A stretch of 64,000 bases of DNA from Gellertiella hungarica. GTDB taxonomy: Bacteria > Pseudomonadota > Alphaproteobacteria > Rhizobiales > Rhizobiaceae. Under the pieces are notes generated by a model. It did not search any database. It worked only from the letters and a program-made list of their open reading frames with translations, and was not told the DNA's origin. A program made the position numbers and the translations under genes. Each line of letters begins with the position of its first letter. Within the stretch, counting starts at the first letter, position 1. The DNA lies in NCBI RefSeq assembly GCF_014197145.1, contig NZ_JACIEZ010000002.1:558001-622000 (forward strand). The letters are read 5' to 3'. Shown in pieces: positions 1-10,534 of this stretch.

Positions 1-25
1 TTGCGCGGCGAAGTGGACCATAGAC

Positions 26-1552
26 GTGAAAGACCCCGAAAACGGCGCAAGCGCGCCAAAATCAGGGGCGTCTGATGCGGGCCGCAGGGCAGGGAAGCCT
101 TCCCGGCGCGGCAAGAGACGGCGGAGTGGGAGCCCCCATGCCGCCGGCATCGCCGTATCCGCAGGCCAAGCGGGCTCTGTTCCCGCCGCCGGACGTCCAA
201 ACGAGGCCGGAGACGCCAAAGCGTCCCGCAAGCGGAAACGCAGGCGGTCGAGACCCGAACATTCGCCCGAAAAACAGGCCTTGCAGCCGCGCGGCCCCCA
301 GTCGCCACAGCCTCCCCAGGCCGAAGCTCCTGCGGGCGAGGCCAGCGGAAAGGCGCGCCGCGGCCGGCGCAAGAACCGCAGCAAGCGCAGCCTGCAGGGC
401 CGCCCCATGCCGCCTGCCGCCCCAGGCGCAAGCGTCGGGCACAGGGCCGAGCCCCGCAGCGACGCCCGCATCGATCAGCCGCGGGGCGCCCCGCCCCCCC
501 AGCGCCACGCACCCGAACGGGCCTCGCCGCCCGTGGCAAGGCCGCGGGAAGAAGATCTTTACGCCGCACTCGATCTCGGCACGAACAATTGCCGCCTCCT
601 GGTCGCGCAGCCTGGGCGGCCGGGCCAGTTCCGGGTGGTGGATGCCTTCTCGCGAATCGTTCGCCTCGGCGAAGGCCTTGCCGCCAGCGGCCGGCTTTCC
701 GATGAGGCGATGGACCGCGCCGTGGAGGCGCTGCGCATCTGCGCGGCCAAGATCCGCAACCGCGATATCCGCCGCATGCGGCTGATCGCGACCGAAGCCT
801 GCCGCGCAGCCGAAAATGGCGAAAGCTTCCTGAAGCGGGTCACGGAGGAAACGGGGCTCGAGCTGGAGATCATCAACCGCGAGACGGAAGCACGGCTTGC
901 GGTCTCCGGCTGCTCCTCGCTGGTCGGACGCGAGGCGCGTTCGGTGGTGCTATTCGATATCGGCGGCGGCTCTTCGGAAATCGCCGTGCTCGACATCAAT
1001 GGCCAGCGCTCCAGCCGGCTTGCCCATCACATCACCCACTGGACATCGCTTCCCGTCGGCGTGGTGACGCTATCCGAGCGGCATGGCGGGCAGGATGTCA
1101 CGCCCGAGGTCTTCGCCGCCATGGTGAGCGAAGTCGAGGGCATGCTGGCGCGTTTCGATTGCCCGCCCTTGCCCTCCCGGGGCGATGGTTTCTACCTCAT
1201 CGGCACTTCGGGCACGGTCACCACGCTTGCGGGCGTCCATCTCAACCTGCCGCGCTACGACCGCCGGCAGGTGGATGGCCTCTGGCTCAGCGATCCCGAT
1301 GTCACCGCCATGCAGGCCAAGCTTCTGTCCTGGGGCTTTGCCGAGCGTGCGGCCAATGCCTGCATCGGCCCGGACCGGGCGGATCTCGTGCTGGCGGGCT
1401 GCGCCATCCTGGAAGCCATCCGCCGCCGCTGGCCGAGCCAGCGCATGCGGGTTGCCGACCGGGGCCTGCGCGAGGGCCTGCTCACCGACATGATGGCCGA
1501 CGATGGCGTGTGGAGCCGCAACCGCGCCCGCCGCACCCAGAAGAACCGCTGA
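26..1552 (+). CDS. Ppx/GppA family phosphatase with basic disordered N-terminus
   Basis: This is an exopolyphosphatase / guanosine pentaphosphatase family protein of 508 aa, expected to hydrolyse polyphosphate or pppGpp in the cytoplasm. The ASKHA-fold domain begins near residue 178 with the phosphate-binding motif ALDLGTNN. A second phosphate loop, DIGGGSSE, lies at about residue 311, and an INRETEA segment near 283-290 supplies the likely catalytic Glu. Residues 1-175 are Arg/Lys/Pro/Ala-rich, look disordered and are not part of the enzyme fold. The start is GTG. A later start at the domain boundary cannot be excluded, but the frame is open throughout. The stop is 10 nt before rlmE, so the two genes are probably one operon. 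The choice between Ppx and GppA cannot be made from sequence alone. Confidence 0.88.
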   Translation: MKDPENGASAPKSGASDAGRRAGKPSRRGKRRRSGSPHAAGIAVSAGQAGSVPAAGRPNEAGDAKASRKRKRRRSRPEHSPEKQALQPRGPQSPQPPQAEAPAGEASGKARRGRRKNRSKRSLQGRPMPPAAPGASVGHRAEPRSDARIDQPRGAPPPQRHAPERASPPVARPREEDLYAALDLGTNNCRLLVAQPGRPGQFRVVDAFSRIVRLGEGLAASGRLSDEAMDRAVEALRICAAKIRNRDIRRMRLIATEACRAAENGESFLKRVTEETGLELEIINRETEARLAVSGCSSLVGREARSVVLFDIGGGSSEIAVLDINGQRSSRLAHHITHWTSLPVGVVTLSERHGGQDVTPEVFAAMVSEVEGMLARFDCPPLPSRGDGFYLIGTSGTVTTLAGVHLNLPRYDRRQVDGLWLSDPDVTAMQAKLLSWGFAERAANACIGPDRADLVLAGCAILEAIRRRWPSQRMRVADRGLREGLLTDMMADDGVWSRNRARRTQKNR

Positions 1553-1562
1553 GGAAACCCGT

Positions 1563-2291
1563 ATGACCAAACCACCCGTCGGCGGAAACCGCACCGGCCG
1601 AAAGCTGGGACAGAAGGTGAAGAAGGGCAAGCTGAAGGCCTCTTCACGCCGCTGGCTCGAGCGCCACATCAACGATCCCTACGTTCAGCGCGCGAAGCTG
1701 GAGGGCTATCGCGCCCGCGCCGCCTTCAAGCTGCTGGAGATCGACGAAAAGCACCAGATCCTCAAGGGCGCGAAGCGCATCATCGATCTCGGCGCCGCTC
1801 CGGGCAGCTGGAGCCAGATTGCCGCGAAGGTGACCGATTCCACCGATGAGGACGTGCGCGTCGCGGCCATCGATTTCCTGGAAATGGCGCCCCTGCCGGG
1901 TGTGCACATCCTGCAGCTCGACTTTCTCGATCCGGAAGCGCCCGCCAAGCTGATGGAGGCGATCGGCGGTGCGCCGAATGTGGTGCTATCGGACATGGCG
2001 GCCCCCACCACCGGCCATCAGAAGACCGACCATCTGCGCACCATGCATCTCTGCGAGGTGGCTGCGCATTTCGCCGTCGAGGTGCTGGCCGAGGGCGGCC
2101 ACTTCCTCGCCAAGACCTTCCAGGGCGGTACCGAGCGGGAGCTCCTCGCCATGCTGAAGCAGAATTTCCGGCAGGTCATCCACATCAAGCCCGCCTCCTC
2201 GCGGGCCGAATCGGTGGAAATGTTCCTGCTCGCCAAGGGCTTCAAGGGCCGGAAGAAGGAAGAGGCGCAAGAGGACGAGGCGGCTGCCTGA
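1563..2291 (+). CDS. rlmE: 23S rRNA (uridine-2'-O)-methyltransferase RlmE (FtsJ/RrmJ)
   Basis: This enzyme methylates the 2'-O of U2552 in the A-loop of 23S rRNA using S-adenosylmethionine. The 242 aa product has the SAM-binding motif DLGAAPGSW at residues 75-83. The catalytic K-D-K-E tetrad of the family can be placed at K56, D144 (SDMAAP), K184 (LAKTF) and E219 (RAESVEMF). The first 30 residues are Lys/Arg-rich, as in other alphaproteobacterial members. The start MTKPP was chosen because it lies just after the ppx stop; an in-frame ATG 60 nt upstream would overlap ppx and encode unrelated sequence. It is likely co-transcribed with the phosphatase upstream. Confidence 0.95.
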   Translation: MTKPPVGGNRTGRKLGQKVKKGKLKASSRRWLERHINDPYVQRAKLEGYRARAAFKLLEIDEKHQILKGAKRIIDLGAAPGSWSQIAAKVTDSTDEDVRVAAIDFLEMAPLPGVHILQLDFLDPEAPAKLMEAIGGAPNVVLSDMAAPTTGHQKTDHLRTMHLCEVAAHFAVEVLAEGGHFLAKTFQGGTERELLAMLKQNFRQVIHIKPASSRAESVEMFLLAKGFKGRKKEEAQEDEAAA

Positions 2292-2323
2292 CCGGCAAGC
2301 CCAAGGGGAGGGGAACACCAATC

Positions 2324-2707
2324 ATGCTGCTCTACATCACGCTGGGCACCAATGATCTCGAACGCGCAAGGCGCTTCTACGAAGCGGTCATGCCCACCAT
2401 CGGCCTGACGCTCGAGGGCGCGGACGAGACGGAGTTCGGCTTTGGCCGGACGGGCGACCTGCGCACCCGCTTCTGGGTCACGAAGCCCTTCGACGGTAAT
2501 CCCGCAACCATCGGCAATGGTTCGATGGTCGCTCTCGAGGCGGAAAGCCGCGCTGCCGTCGATGCCTTCTATCATGCCGCGCTCGCCCATGGCGGAACGG
2601 ACGAGGGCGCGCCGGGGCTTCGCCCCTATCACGCCCATTTCTATGCCTGCTACATCAGGGATCCGGATGGCAACAAGCTTTCCGCCGTCTGCGAACGGGC
2701 GGAATAG
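2324..2707 (+). CDS. VOC family (glyoxalase/bleomycin-resistance fold) protein
   Basis: A 127 aa single-domain vicinal-oxygen-chelate protein. The N-terminal pattern LYITLGTNDLERARRFYEAV is typical of the first beta-alpha-beta-beta-beta unit. The C-terminal part ends with the family signature RDPDGNKLSAVCE (about residues 113-125), where the Glu is the usual metal ligand. It is predicted to be a cytosolic metal-dependent dimer, but the substrate cannot be inferred; members include lyases, dioxygenases and binding proteins. A GGGGAGGGGAA ribosome site precedes the ATG. It lies 32 nt after rlmE and converges with the MFS gene, whose stop is 8 nt downstream of its own. Confidence 0.85.
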   Translation: MLLYITLGTNDLERARRFYEAVMPTIGLTLEGADETEFGFGRTGDLRTRFWVTKPFDGNPATIGNGSMVALEAESRAAVDAFYHAALAHGGTDEGAPGLRPYHAHFYACYIRDPDGNKLSAVCERAE

Positions 2708-2714
2708 CCGGCCA

Positions 2715-4112
2715 TCAGTCGTGCCCGCGGGAGGCGGGTATGCGGTGGCCTGAAACGGCCGCTCCCACGCGCTTGTCCAGCCGGACGAAGGGGATGACTG
2801 CGGCGAGCGAGAGACCGGCGACAACGAAGAAGGCCATGTGGAAGTCGGCGAGCTGAAGCTCCCCGCCGCGCAGCGCCGAGCCCCCTTCGAGGATGACTGC
2901 CGCCAGCGCGACGCCCAGCGCCAGGCTCACCTGTTGCGCCACCGAGCCCATGGAGGTCGCCTGGCTCGCCCGCTCGTCGGGGATCTCCGCATAGCCGAGG
3001 GCATTCACGCCGGTGAAGAAGAAGGAGCGGGTAAAGCCCGCCATCAGCAGGAAGGCGATCATCACCGCCACCGGTGTCGTCGCCTCGAAGAAGCCGTTGG
3101 CAGCCGTGGTCAGGGCCGAAGCGGTGGCGGCGACGATGAGGGTGGTGCGGAAGCCGATGGCGGCAAAGACGCGCTGCGCCAGGAATTTCGTGCTGATGGC
3201 GCCAACGGCACCGGTGAAGGTGATCATGCCCGACTGGAACGGGGACATGCCAAAGGCGATCTGCAGCATGAGGGGCGTGAGGAAGGGCACGGCGCCCGTC
3301 GCGACCCGAAAGATGGAACCGCCGATCGTGGCCGCCCGAAAGCCGGCATTGCGGAAGATCTCCGGATCGAGGATCGGATTGGGATGCCGCCGGGCGTGGC
3401 GCAGGTAGAGGACAAGCGCGAGAATCCCGGCGAGAACCGAGGCATAGCCGGTGACAGGCGGCAGGGCGGGCAGGCTGATCACCGATAGGCCGAAGACCAC
3501 GCCCGAAGCCGACACCGCAACCAGAACGAAACCGAACACATCCATCGGCGGTGGCCTCGGCGTTTCGATCTCCGGCAGGTGCACCGTTGCCAGCCATATC
3601 CCGAGAAGGCCGATCGGCACGTTGATCAGGAAGATCCAGTGCCAGCTGAAATAGGTGGTGATGAAACCGCCGAGCGGCGGCCCGGCCATCGGACCGATCA
3701 GCGCAGGGATGGTCAGATAGGCCATCGCCGCCACCAGTTCGCTGCGCTTGGTGGTCCGCAGCAGAACGAGCCGTCCGACCGGCGTCATCATGGCCGCGCC
3801 TGCTCCCTGCAGGAAGCGGAAGAGCACGAATTGCAGCAGGCTGCCGGCGATGGCGCACAGCACCGAACCGATCATGAAGACGAGGATCGCCCCGCGAAAC
3901 ACCGATTTGGCGCCGAACCGGTCCGCCATCCAGCCGCTGACGGGAATGAAGATCGCAAGCGCCACCATATAGGCCGTCAGGGCAAGCTTCAGGGTGATCG
4001 GCCCCACGGAGAGATCGGCGGCAATTGCGGGCAGCGCCGTCGAAATCACCGTCGCATCCATCTGCTCCATGAAGAGCGCCACGGCGAGAATGAGCGGAAT
4101 GATGCGGTTCAT
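2715..4112 (-). CDS. DHA2-family MFS drug/multidrug transporter
   Basis: A 465 aa inner-membrane proton-driven exporter of the 14-TM EmrB/QacA (DHA2) type. The N-terminus MNRIIPLILAVALFMEQMDAT carries the family's D in TM1 (MDATVISTALP). Motif A-like GWMADRFGAKSVFR follows in loop 2-3, then the motif C region GAAMMTPVGRL. The start was placed at MNRII because residues encoded upstream in the same frame are Pro/Arg/Ser-rich and not membrane-like. No clear Shine-Dalgarno is visible there, so the start is moderately certain. There is no adjacent membrane-fusion (EmrA-like) gene. The substrate is unknown. Confidence 0.88.
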   Translation of the reverse strand: MNRIIPLILAVALFMEQMDATVISTALPAIAADLSVGPITLKLALTAYMVALAIFIPVSGWMADRFGAKSVFRGAILVFMIGSVLCAIAGSLLQFVLFRFLQGAGAAMMTPVGRLVLLRTTKRSELVAAMAYLTIPALIGPMAGPPLGGFITTYFSWHWIFLINVPIGLLGIWLATVHLPEIETPRPPPMDVFGFVLVAVSASGVVFGLSVISLPALPPVTGYASVLAGILALVLYLRHARRHPNPILDPEIFRNAGFRAATIGGSIFRVATGAVPFLTPLMLQIAFGMSPFQSGMITFTGAVGAISTKFLAQRVFAAIGFRTTLIVAATASALTTAANGFFEATTPVAVMIAFLLMAGFTRSFFFTGVNALGYAEIPDERASQATSMGSVAQQVSLALGVALAAVILEGGSALRGGELQLADFHMAFFVVAGLSLAAVIPFVRLDKRVGAAVSGHRIPASRGHD

Positions 4113-4405
4113 GAAGAGAATGTCCGGTGGCCGGTGGTCATGCGGGATGCAGCGCTGGCGCGCTGGCTTTGGCATCGATCCTGCCGCCCCGGCGGGTCCG
4201 GGGCGGCAGGGACACGCGCCGGTGGAGGAGATAGCGGTTCGGGGCGATTTGTCCAGCAAAAGCGGCGCCCTGTCGTGGCGTCCCGCCGCCGGCGCAACCG
4301 GCAACCCATCAAATCGGCGTGAATGGCCCGCTGGCTTCGTTTCCCTGCCGCTCGTGCGCCCTAGTCTCTGTCCCGGGTCTGAAGCCATAAAGGGAGTGAC
4401 CGGAG

Positions 4406-5401
4406 ATGAAGAACTTGGGATTGAACAGGCGCAGCCTGATGGTAGGAACGGCTGCGGGCGTGCTCGCAGCCCCCGCGCTGATCGCGGGAGGCCGTACGGC
4501 GGAGGCAGCAATGGCGGCGGATGACGCGGCAGGCAGCATGATGGGCGAAGGCATCCGGCCCCTGAAGGTCGGCAGCTTCCGCGTGACCGTGATCCGCGAC
4601 GGGGCCCGCGCCGGTGACAAGATCAACGAGACCTTCGGAACCGACCAGCCCAAGGAGGAGGTCGCCAAGCTGCTTCGGGAGAATTTTCTGCCCGAGGATC
4701 AGTTCGTGAACAGCTTTTCCCCGGTGCTGGTCGAAACCGGCAGCGAGAAGATCCTCTTCGATACCGGCATGGGTGAAATGGGGCAGTCTTTCGGGGCAGG
4801 GCGCCTGGTCGACGGTCTTGCGGCCGCCGGCGTGAAGCCGGAAGACATCACCACGGTCGTGCTGACCCACCTTCACCCCGACCATTTCGGCGGGCTGATG
4901 AAGGGCGGCGAACCGGCCTTCCCGAAGGCCCGCTATGTGATCGGCGAGGCGGAATACGGCTTCTGGACCTCCACCGACCGCAAGGGCACGCCGGCGGAAA
5001 AGAACCACGACATGGTGATGCAGGCGGTGGCGCCGCTGGCGGAGAAGGCAACCTTCCTGAAGGAAGGCGATGCCGTGGTGCCGGGGATTACCGCCATGCT
5101 GGCGCCCGGCCATACGCCCGGGCACCTGATCTTCGGGCTGGAATCGGAGGGCCGCAAGCTGATGCTGACAGCCGATACCTGCAATCACTATGTGCTTTCG
5201 CTTCAGCGGCCCGACTGGGAAGTGCGCTTCGATGCCGACAAGGCCGGAGCCGCAGCCACACGCAAGAAGGTCTTCGACATGATCGCCACCGACCGGATCG
5301 CCTTCATCGGCTATCACATGCCGTTCCCGGCCGTCGGCTTCGTGGAAAAGTCTGGTCCCGGCTATCGTTTCGTGCCGGCCAGCTATCAGTTTGATATCTG
5401 A
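4406..5401 (+). CDS. Tat-exported metallo-beta-lactamase-fold hydrolase
   Basis: A 331 aa MBL-fold metal hydrolase. The zinc-binding motif HLHPDH occupies residues 155-160, and later His ligands sit in PGHTPGHL (about 230-237). The N-terminus has a twin-arginine-like signal (NRRSLMVG, then a hydrophobic Ala/Leu/Gly stretch to about residue 36 ending AEA), so export of the folded enzyme to the periplasm is predicted. The architecture resembles quorum-quenching-like or AidC/AttM-type MBL proteins, but the substrate cannot be assigned. It is transcribed alone, divergently from the MFS gene, and is followed immediately by a strong terminator. Confidence 0.87.
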   Translation: MKNLGLNRRSLMVGTAAGVLAAPALIAGGRTAEAAMAADDAAGSMMGEGIRPLKVGSFRVTVIRDGARAGDKINETFGTDQPKEEVAKLLRENFLPEDQFVNSFSPVLVETGSEKILFDTGMGEMGQSFGAGRLVDGLAAAGVKPEDITTVVLTHLHPDHFGGLMKGGEPAFPKARYVIGEAEYGFWTSTDRKGTPAEKNHDMVMQAVAPLAEKATFLKEGDAVVPGITAMLAPGHTPGHLIFGLESEGRKLMLTADTCNHYVLSLQRPDWEVRFDADKAGAAATRKKVFDMIATDRIAFIGYHMPFPAVGFVEKSGPGYRFVPASYQFDI

Positions 5402-5410
5402 ATAAAATCC

Positions 5411-5437
5411 AAAAGCCCGCCTCGCCAGCGGGCTTTT
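5411..5437. terminator. Rho-independent terminator after MBL hydrolase gene
   Basis: A perfect 10-bp stem (5411-5420 with 5428-5437) and a 7-nt loop, with A-rich left and T-rich right flanks within the stem. It lies 9 nt after the MBL stop and isolates that gene from guaB. Confidence 0.85.
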
Positions 5438-5504
5438 GCTATTCCCTTCGGGCAAAAGTCATGTTACCAGCCCTCGCCAACTCCACGGAACACCTCGAAG
5501 GTAA

Positions 5505-7051
<1,547 letters not shown>

Positions 7052-7052
<1 letters not shown>

Positions 7053-7627
7053 TGGCGCGTTTCTCGCCCAGCCTGTTTCCGCTGGCGGCGGGTTTTCTCG
7101 CCGCCGTTTCGCTCGGCATGCTGGCGGTCATGGGGCTCCGCATCGAGCCTGCCTTTCATGCGCTAACGGGACTTTCCATTCCCGATCTGCGGCTGGGCGG
7201 TTACGAGGCGGCCGATGTGAAGGCGCTGATCGCCGCTCTCGCCCAGTCGCCGGAAGCGGCGGCAATGCTGCGGGGCATGCATCTGGGAGCCGATCTCGCC
7301 TTCCCGCTTGCCTATGGGCTGCTGTGCCTCATGCTGCTCGCCCGCTTTGCCCCCGGAGCGACTGTTTTCCACAAGCCAGTGGCAGGTATCCGCCTCGTGG
7401 CCATGCTTGCCATGCCGGTTCTCTACATGGCCGCCGATTATGTGGAGAATATTGCGAGCCTGATGCTTTTCCCGCCAGCCCTGCCGGCACCGGAACGGCT
7501 GGCGCTGCTGACGGATCTTTTGCCGCTCGCCACGCGGGCGAAGGCGATGCTGTTCTTCATCTCGCTGATTCTGGTTCTGCGATTCACGCTCTTCCGCGAG
7601 GCCGGAAAAACGAATGCCGGCGCGTGA
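7052..7627 (+). CDS. Hypothetical four-helix membrane protein coupled to guaB
   Basis: A 191 aa protein I do not recognise. Four hydrophobic segments are visible, at about residues 8-28, 80-98, 112-131 and 163-181. A soluble loop (residues 45-75) lies between the first two and a short Lys/Arg tail sits at the C-terminus, so it is an inner-membrane protein. It begins on the last base of the guaB stop codon, so it should be translated from the guaB message. Nothing in the sequence links it to purine metabolism beyond this coupling. Its own stop codon lies in the loop of a hairpin shared with the convergent chemoreceptor gene. Confidence 0.8.
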
Positions 7628-7637
7628 GCGCCGGCAT
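7614..7637. terminator. Hairpin between convergent genes (likely terminator for the chemoreceptor)
   Basis: A perfect 10-bp GC-rich stem with loop GTGA; the loop contains the stop of the upstream plus-strand gene. On the minus strand the hairpin is followed by TCGTTTTT, so it probably terminates the chemoreceptor transcript. On the plus strand no T run follows. Confidence 0.6.
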
Positions 7638-7659
7638 CCATCGGGTCATGCCCGCCTGA

Positions 7660-9552
7660 TCAGAACTGGCTCCATTCCTCCGCGCGCTCGACCGCCGCGC
7701 CCCCCGCAACCCTGCGGAACGAGGGCGTGGGCTGTGCCTGCGGCTGACGCACGGGAAGGGGTGCCATCCGGCCTTCTGCGCCGAGGTTGAACTGCTTGAG
7801 CAGGCGGTCGAGCTGATCGGCCTCATGGGCAAGGCTGATGCTCGTCGTCGTGGTCTGCTCCACCATGGCCGCGTTCTTCTGCGTTCCCTGATCCATGCTG
7901 GCGACGGCATGGTTGATCTCTTTCAGCGCATTCGATTGCTCCTGCGAGGAGCTGATGATCGCCGCCACGTGCCGGCTGACATCCCGGACGTCGGAGACCA
8001 TGGATTTCAGCGACTGGCCGGCGGCATCCACCAGCGATACGCCGGCGGTCACCTGGTCGCGGGAACTCAGGATCAGCGCCTTGATCTCCTTGGCTGCGGT
8101 GGCCGAGCGTTGCGCCAGCTCCCGCACTTCCTGCGCCACGACCGCAAAGCCCCGGCCCGCATCGCCGGCCCGCGCCGCTTCGACCCCGGCATTGAGGGCG
8201 AGCAGATTGGTCTGGAAGGCGATGTCGTCGATCACGCCGATGATGCTGGCGATTTCTCCCGACGACTTGTCGATGTCGTAGATGGCTTCCACCGCCTTGC
8301 GCACGATCTCGCCGGAATGCTCGGCACCCGAGCGAGTCTGTTCGACCAGCCGTCCGGCATCCTCGGCACGCACGGCGGCATCCGAGACCGTACGGGTAAT
8401 CTCCTCGATGGCGGCTGCCGTCTCCTCCACGGAGGCGGCCTGCGAATTCGTGCGCCGCGCGAGATCGTCCGTCGCAGCCCGCATTTCCACCGCAGCCGCA
8501 TTGATCGCCGAGGCATTCATGCCGACGGCGCGGAGCGTATCCAGAAGCTTCTCCGCGGATACGTTGAAGTTCTGCCGCAGGGGTTCCAGCTCCTCGGAGA
8601 AGCGCCGGTCGATGCGGTAGACGAGATCGCCGGAGGCGAGGCGCGAAAGCCCCTCGCCGAGATTGTCGATGGCGAAGGTGAGGTTGGTGCGCTCCTGCCG
8701 GCGCTCCTGGTCGCGCAGCTCCCGTTCGGCCTCGCTCTCGAGGCGGGCGGCATCGGCGCGCAGCTCAAGCTCTATCCGGTTGATTTCATTGGCGCGGAAT
8801 ACGGCCACGGCCTGAGCCATGTGGCCAATCTCGTCCTTGCGGCCGAGGCCATCCACCGGGGTCTGGGTGTCTCCGGCCGCCAGCGCCGACATGCGTTCGA
8901 TGGAGCGCAGCAGGGGCCGGATGACCCCACGGCGGGCTATCAGCAGGGAGGCGGCGATGGCCAGGGTCATGGCGAGGGCCATCAGGCCCACCGTCATGAT
9001 CAGCGCCCGGTGGTTCTCGTCGCTGAGCTTCTGGCGCGACGTATCGGTTTCGGTTTTCACGAACCGCGCAAGTTGCACCAGGCTCTGGTCCATCTGATCC
9101 CCGGCCGCGTCGAGCGACAGGAAGAGGGTCTGGCCTGAGGAGCGGCTTCCGGTTTTTGCCATGTCGACGGCATTGGCCAGTTGCTCCAGCAGTTTGTCCG
9201 CCCTGAGCCATGCCTGGTTGATGCCCTGGCTGAACTTGGGAGCCAGTTCGCCTGCATCCTTGAAGAGTTCGCCGATTTCCTTGCGTGTCGCCGCCATGTC
9301 GTGCTGGCCGCCCGCACCATCGGTGGCATAGATCATGTTGCCCGCCTCGACGGTGGCGCTGCGAAACTCGGCCCTGGCTTCCATCAGCTTCGAGATGGCC
9401 GCTGTATTCATGTTGAGAAACTTTGCATATTGTATGTCGCTGCCCACCAGCTGATATCCGAGCGCGGCCAGACCCAGGCATCCGCACAGGCAAACGCCGA
9501 CGATGGGCAGGAGAATTTTCGTGGTCAGATTCAAATTGCCTAAATTAAACAT
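7660..9552 (-). CDS. Methyl-accepting chemotaxis protein (4-helix-bundle sensor type)
   Basis: A 630 aa transmembrane chemoreceptor. TM1 spans about residues 10-33, and a mostly helical periplasmic domain of about 145 aa contains no Cache fold that I can see. TM2 is at about 183-205, followed by HAMP with P-type linker (about 206-258), a second HAMP-like segment (LGEGLSRLASGDL), and the signalling hairpin tip [20 protein letters not shown] (about 445-465). The C-terminus is EEWSQF, which fits the xWxxF pentapeptide that tethers CheR/CheB. The start MFNLG was chosen because AAGGA lies 8 nt upstream; an ATG three codons earlier overlaps that site. No che genes lie nearby, so it works with a distant cluster. 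Confidence 0.93.
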   Translation of the reverse strand: MFNLGNLNLTTKILLPIVGVCLCGCLGLAALGYQLVGSDIQYAKFLNMNTAAISKLMEARAEFRSATVEAGNMIYATDGAGGQHDMAATRKEIGELFKDAGELAPKFSQGINQAWLRADKLLEQLANAVDMAKTGSRSSGQTLFLSLDAAGDQMDQSLVQLARFVKTETDTSRQKLSDENHRALIMTVGLMALAMTLAIAASLLIARRGVIRPLLRSIERMSALAAGDTQTPVDGLGRKDEIGHMAQAVAVFRANEINRIELELRADAARLESEAERELRDQERRQERTNLTFAIDNLGEGLSRLASGDLVYRIDRRFSEELEPLRQNFNVSAEKLLDTLRAVGMNASAINAAAVEMRAATDDLARRTNSQAASVEETAAAIEEITRTVSDAAVRAEDAGRLVEQTRSGAEHSGEIVRKAVEAIYDIDKSSGEIASIIGVIDDIAFQTNLLALNAGVEAARAGDAGRGFAVVAQEVRELAQRSATAAKEIKALILSSRDQVTAGVSLVDAAGQSLKSMVSDVRDVSRHVAAIISSSQEQSNALKEINHAVASMDQGTQKNAAMVEQTTTTSISLAHEADQLDRLLKQFNLGAEGRMAPLPVRQPQAQPTPSFRRVAGGAAVERAEEWSQF

Positions 9553-9879
9553 GGGTTTCATCCTTGAATTGGGCTGTAAGCGGTAGAGGCGGCCCATCGT
9601 CCTTGCCTTTAAGTTATAGAAATCGAAAATTAGAAAATAATTAAATCCGTTTGACGCGGCCTTCTGCAACGCACGGATGAACCGCGAATGCCGAAAGTGC
9701 AGCAGTTATGTTTTGTAAAATTAAAGTTGCTTTATATCTAAATAATACATGTGAATTGAGGTAATACTTTAGATTTCTGCTGTCACCGCCGTTGGAAACC
9801 GGCTAAACATCCCTGTCTTTCAAACGGCCTGCCGGCATGGCCCTTCGGCAGGGCGGACGGAACATCGGAATTCAAGGGA
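9553..9879. other. AT-rich divergent intergenic region
   Basis: About 330 nt between the chemoreceptor and tetR starts, clearly AT-richer than its surroundings (especially 9600-9790), consistent with promoters for both genes. A 7-bp inverted repeat (9828-9834 with 9846-9852) lies in the probable 5' leader of the TetR gene and could be its operator or an RNA hairpin. No other gene is visible. Confidence 0.4.
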
Positions 9880-10530
9880 ATGGCGCAGAAATCGGGTTCG
9901 GACCGGATCAACTACAGGAAAAAGCCTCAGCAGGATCGTAGCGTCCAGCGTGTCGAGCAGATCCTCGCGGCGGCACGCCTCCTGATCGGTCGCCACGGCA
10001 TGCAGGGCCTCAAGATGACCGAGATTGCGGCCGAAGCCGGCGTCCCCATCGGCTCGCTGTACCAGTATTTCCCTGAGCGCGCCGCCATCATCAAGGCCTT
10101 GTTCGATCGGACGGCAGAGGCGGTTCAGGAAAAGATCCGGTCGAGCTTCCATGCCGTCGGCAGCCTCGAAGAGGCCCTCGACATCATCTGCTCGGTGACC
10201 GACTGGTACTATCAGCAGTTCCGCGAGAATCCCGCCGATTTCGAGATCCTGATCGCCACGGAAACCGATCGGGACCTGATCATGCTGAATGTGGAGGATA
10301 GCCGGCAGGTCGGAGAGCTGTTCTACAACTCCGTCCGCCATCTGCTGCCCGAGGATTTTCCCGTCGACATGTCGACCCGCAGCTTCCTGTTCAGCCATCT
10401 GATCGGCTCCGCCATCCGCCTTGCGGTGGTGGCAGGCGAGCCGCTCGGGCGGACACTCCTCAACGACTGGAAAACCCTGATCCGGGACATGCTTTTCCAC
10501 GTCCCGGCAGGCGCGGGCCGAAGGGGCTGA
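9880..10530 (+). CDS. TetR/AcrR family transcriptional regulator
   Basis: A 216 aa one-component repressor type. The N-terminal DNA-binding domain (about residues 22-70) shows the TetR signature ILAAARLLIGRHGMQGLKMTE followed by IAAEAGVPIGSLYQYFPERAAI, a clear HTH. The C-terminal two-thirds is an all-alpha ligand/dimerisation domain with no recognisable ligand signature. A 15-residue basic tail precedes the HTH. It converges with the LysR gene (4-nt gap) and lies divergent from the chemoreceptor, its nearest candidate target apart from itself. No efflux or degradation gene is adjacent, so the ligand is unknown. Confidence 0.9.
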   Translation: MAQKSGSDRINYRKKPQQDRSVQRVEQILAAARLLIGRHGMQGLKMTEIAAEAGVPIGSLYQYFPERAAIIKALFDRTAEAVQEKIRSSFHAVGSLEEALDIICSVTDWYYQQFRENPADFEILIATETDRDLIMLNVEDSRQVGELFYNSVRHLLPEDFPVDMSTRSFLFSHLIGSAIRLAVVAGEPLGRTLLNDWKTLIRDMLFHVPAGAGRRG

Positions 10531-10534
10531 GGTT

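Noticed and set aside
75-785. An alternative plus-strand frame over the Ppx N-terminus
   Set aside because: The true frame continues into conserved phosphate-binding motifs; this frame ends in the middle of the catalytic domain with no homologous pattern.
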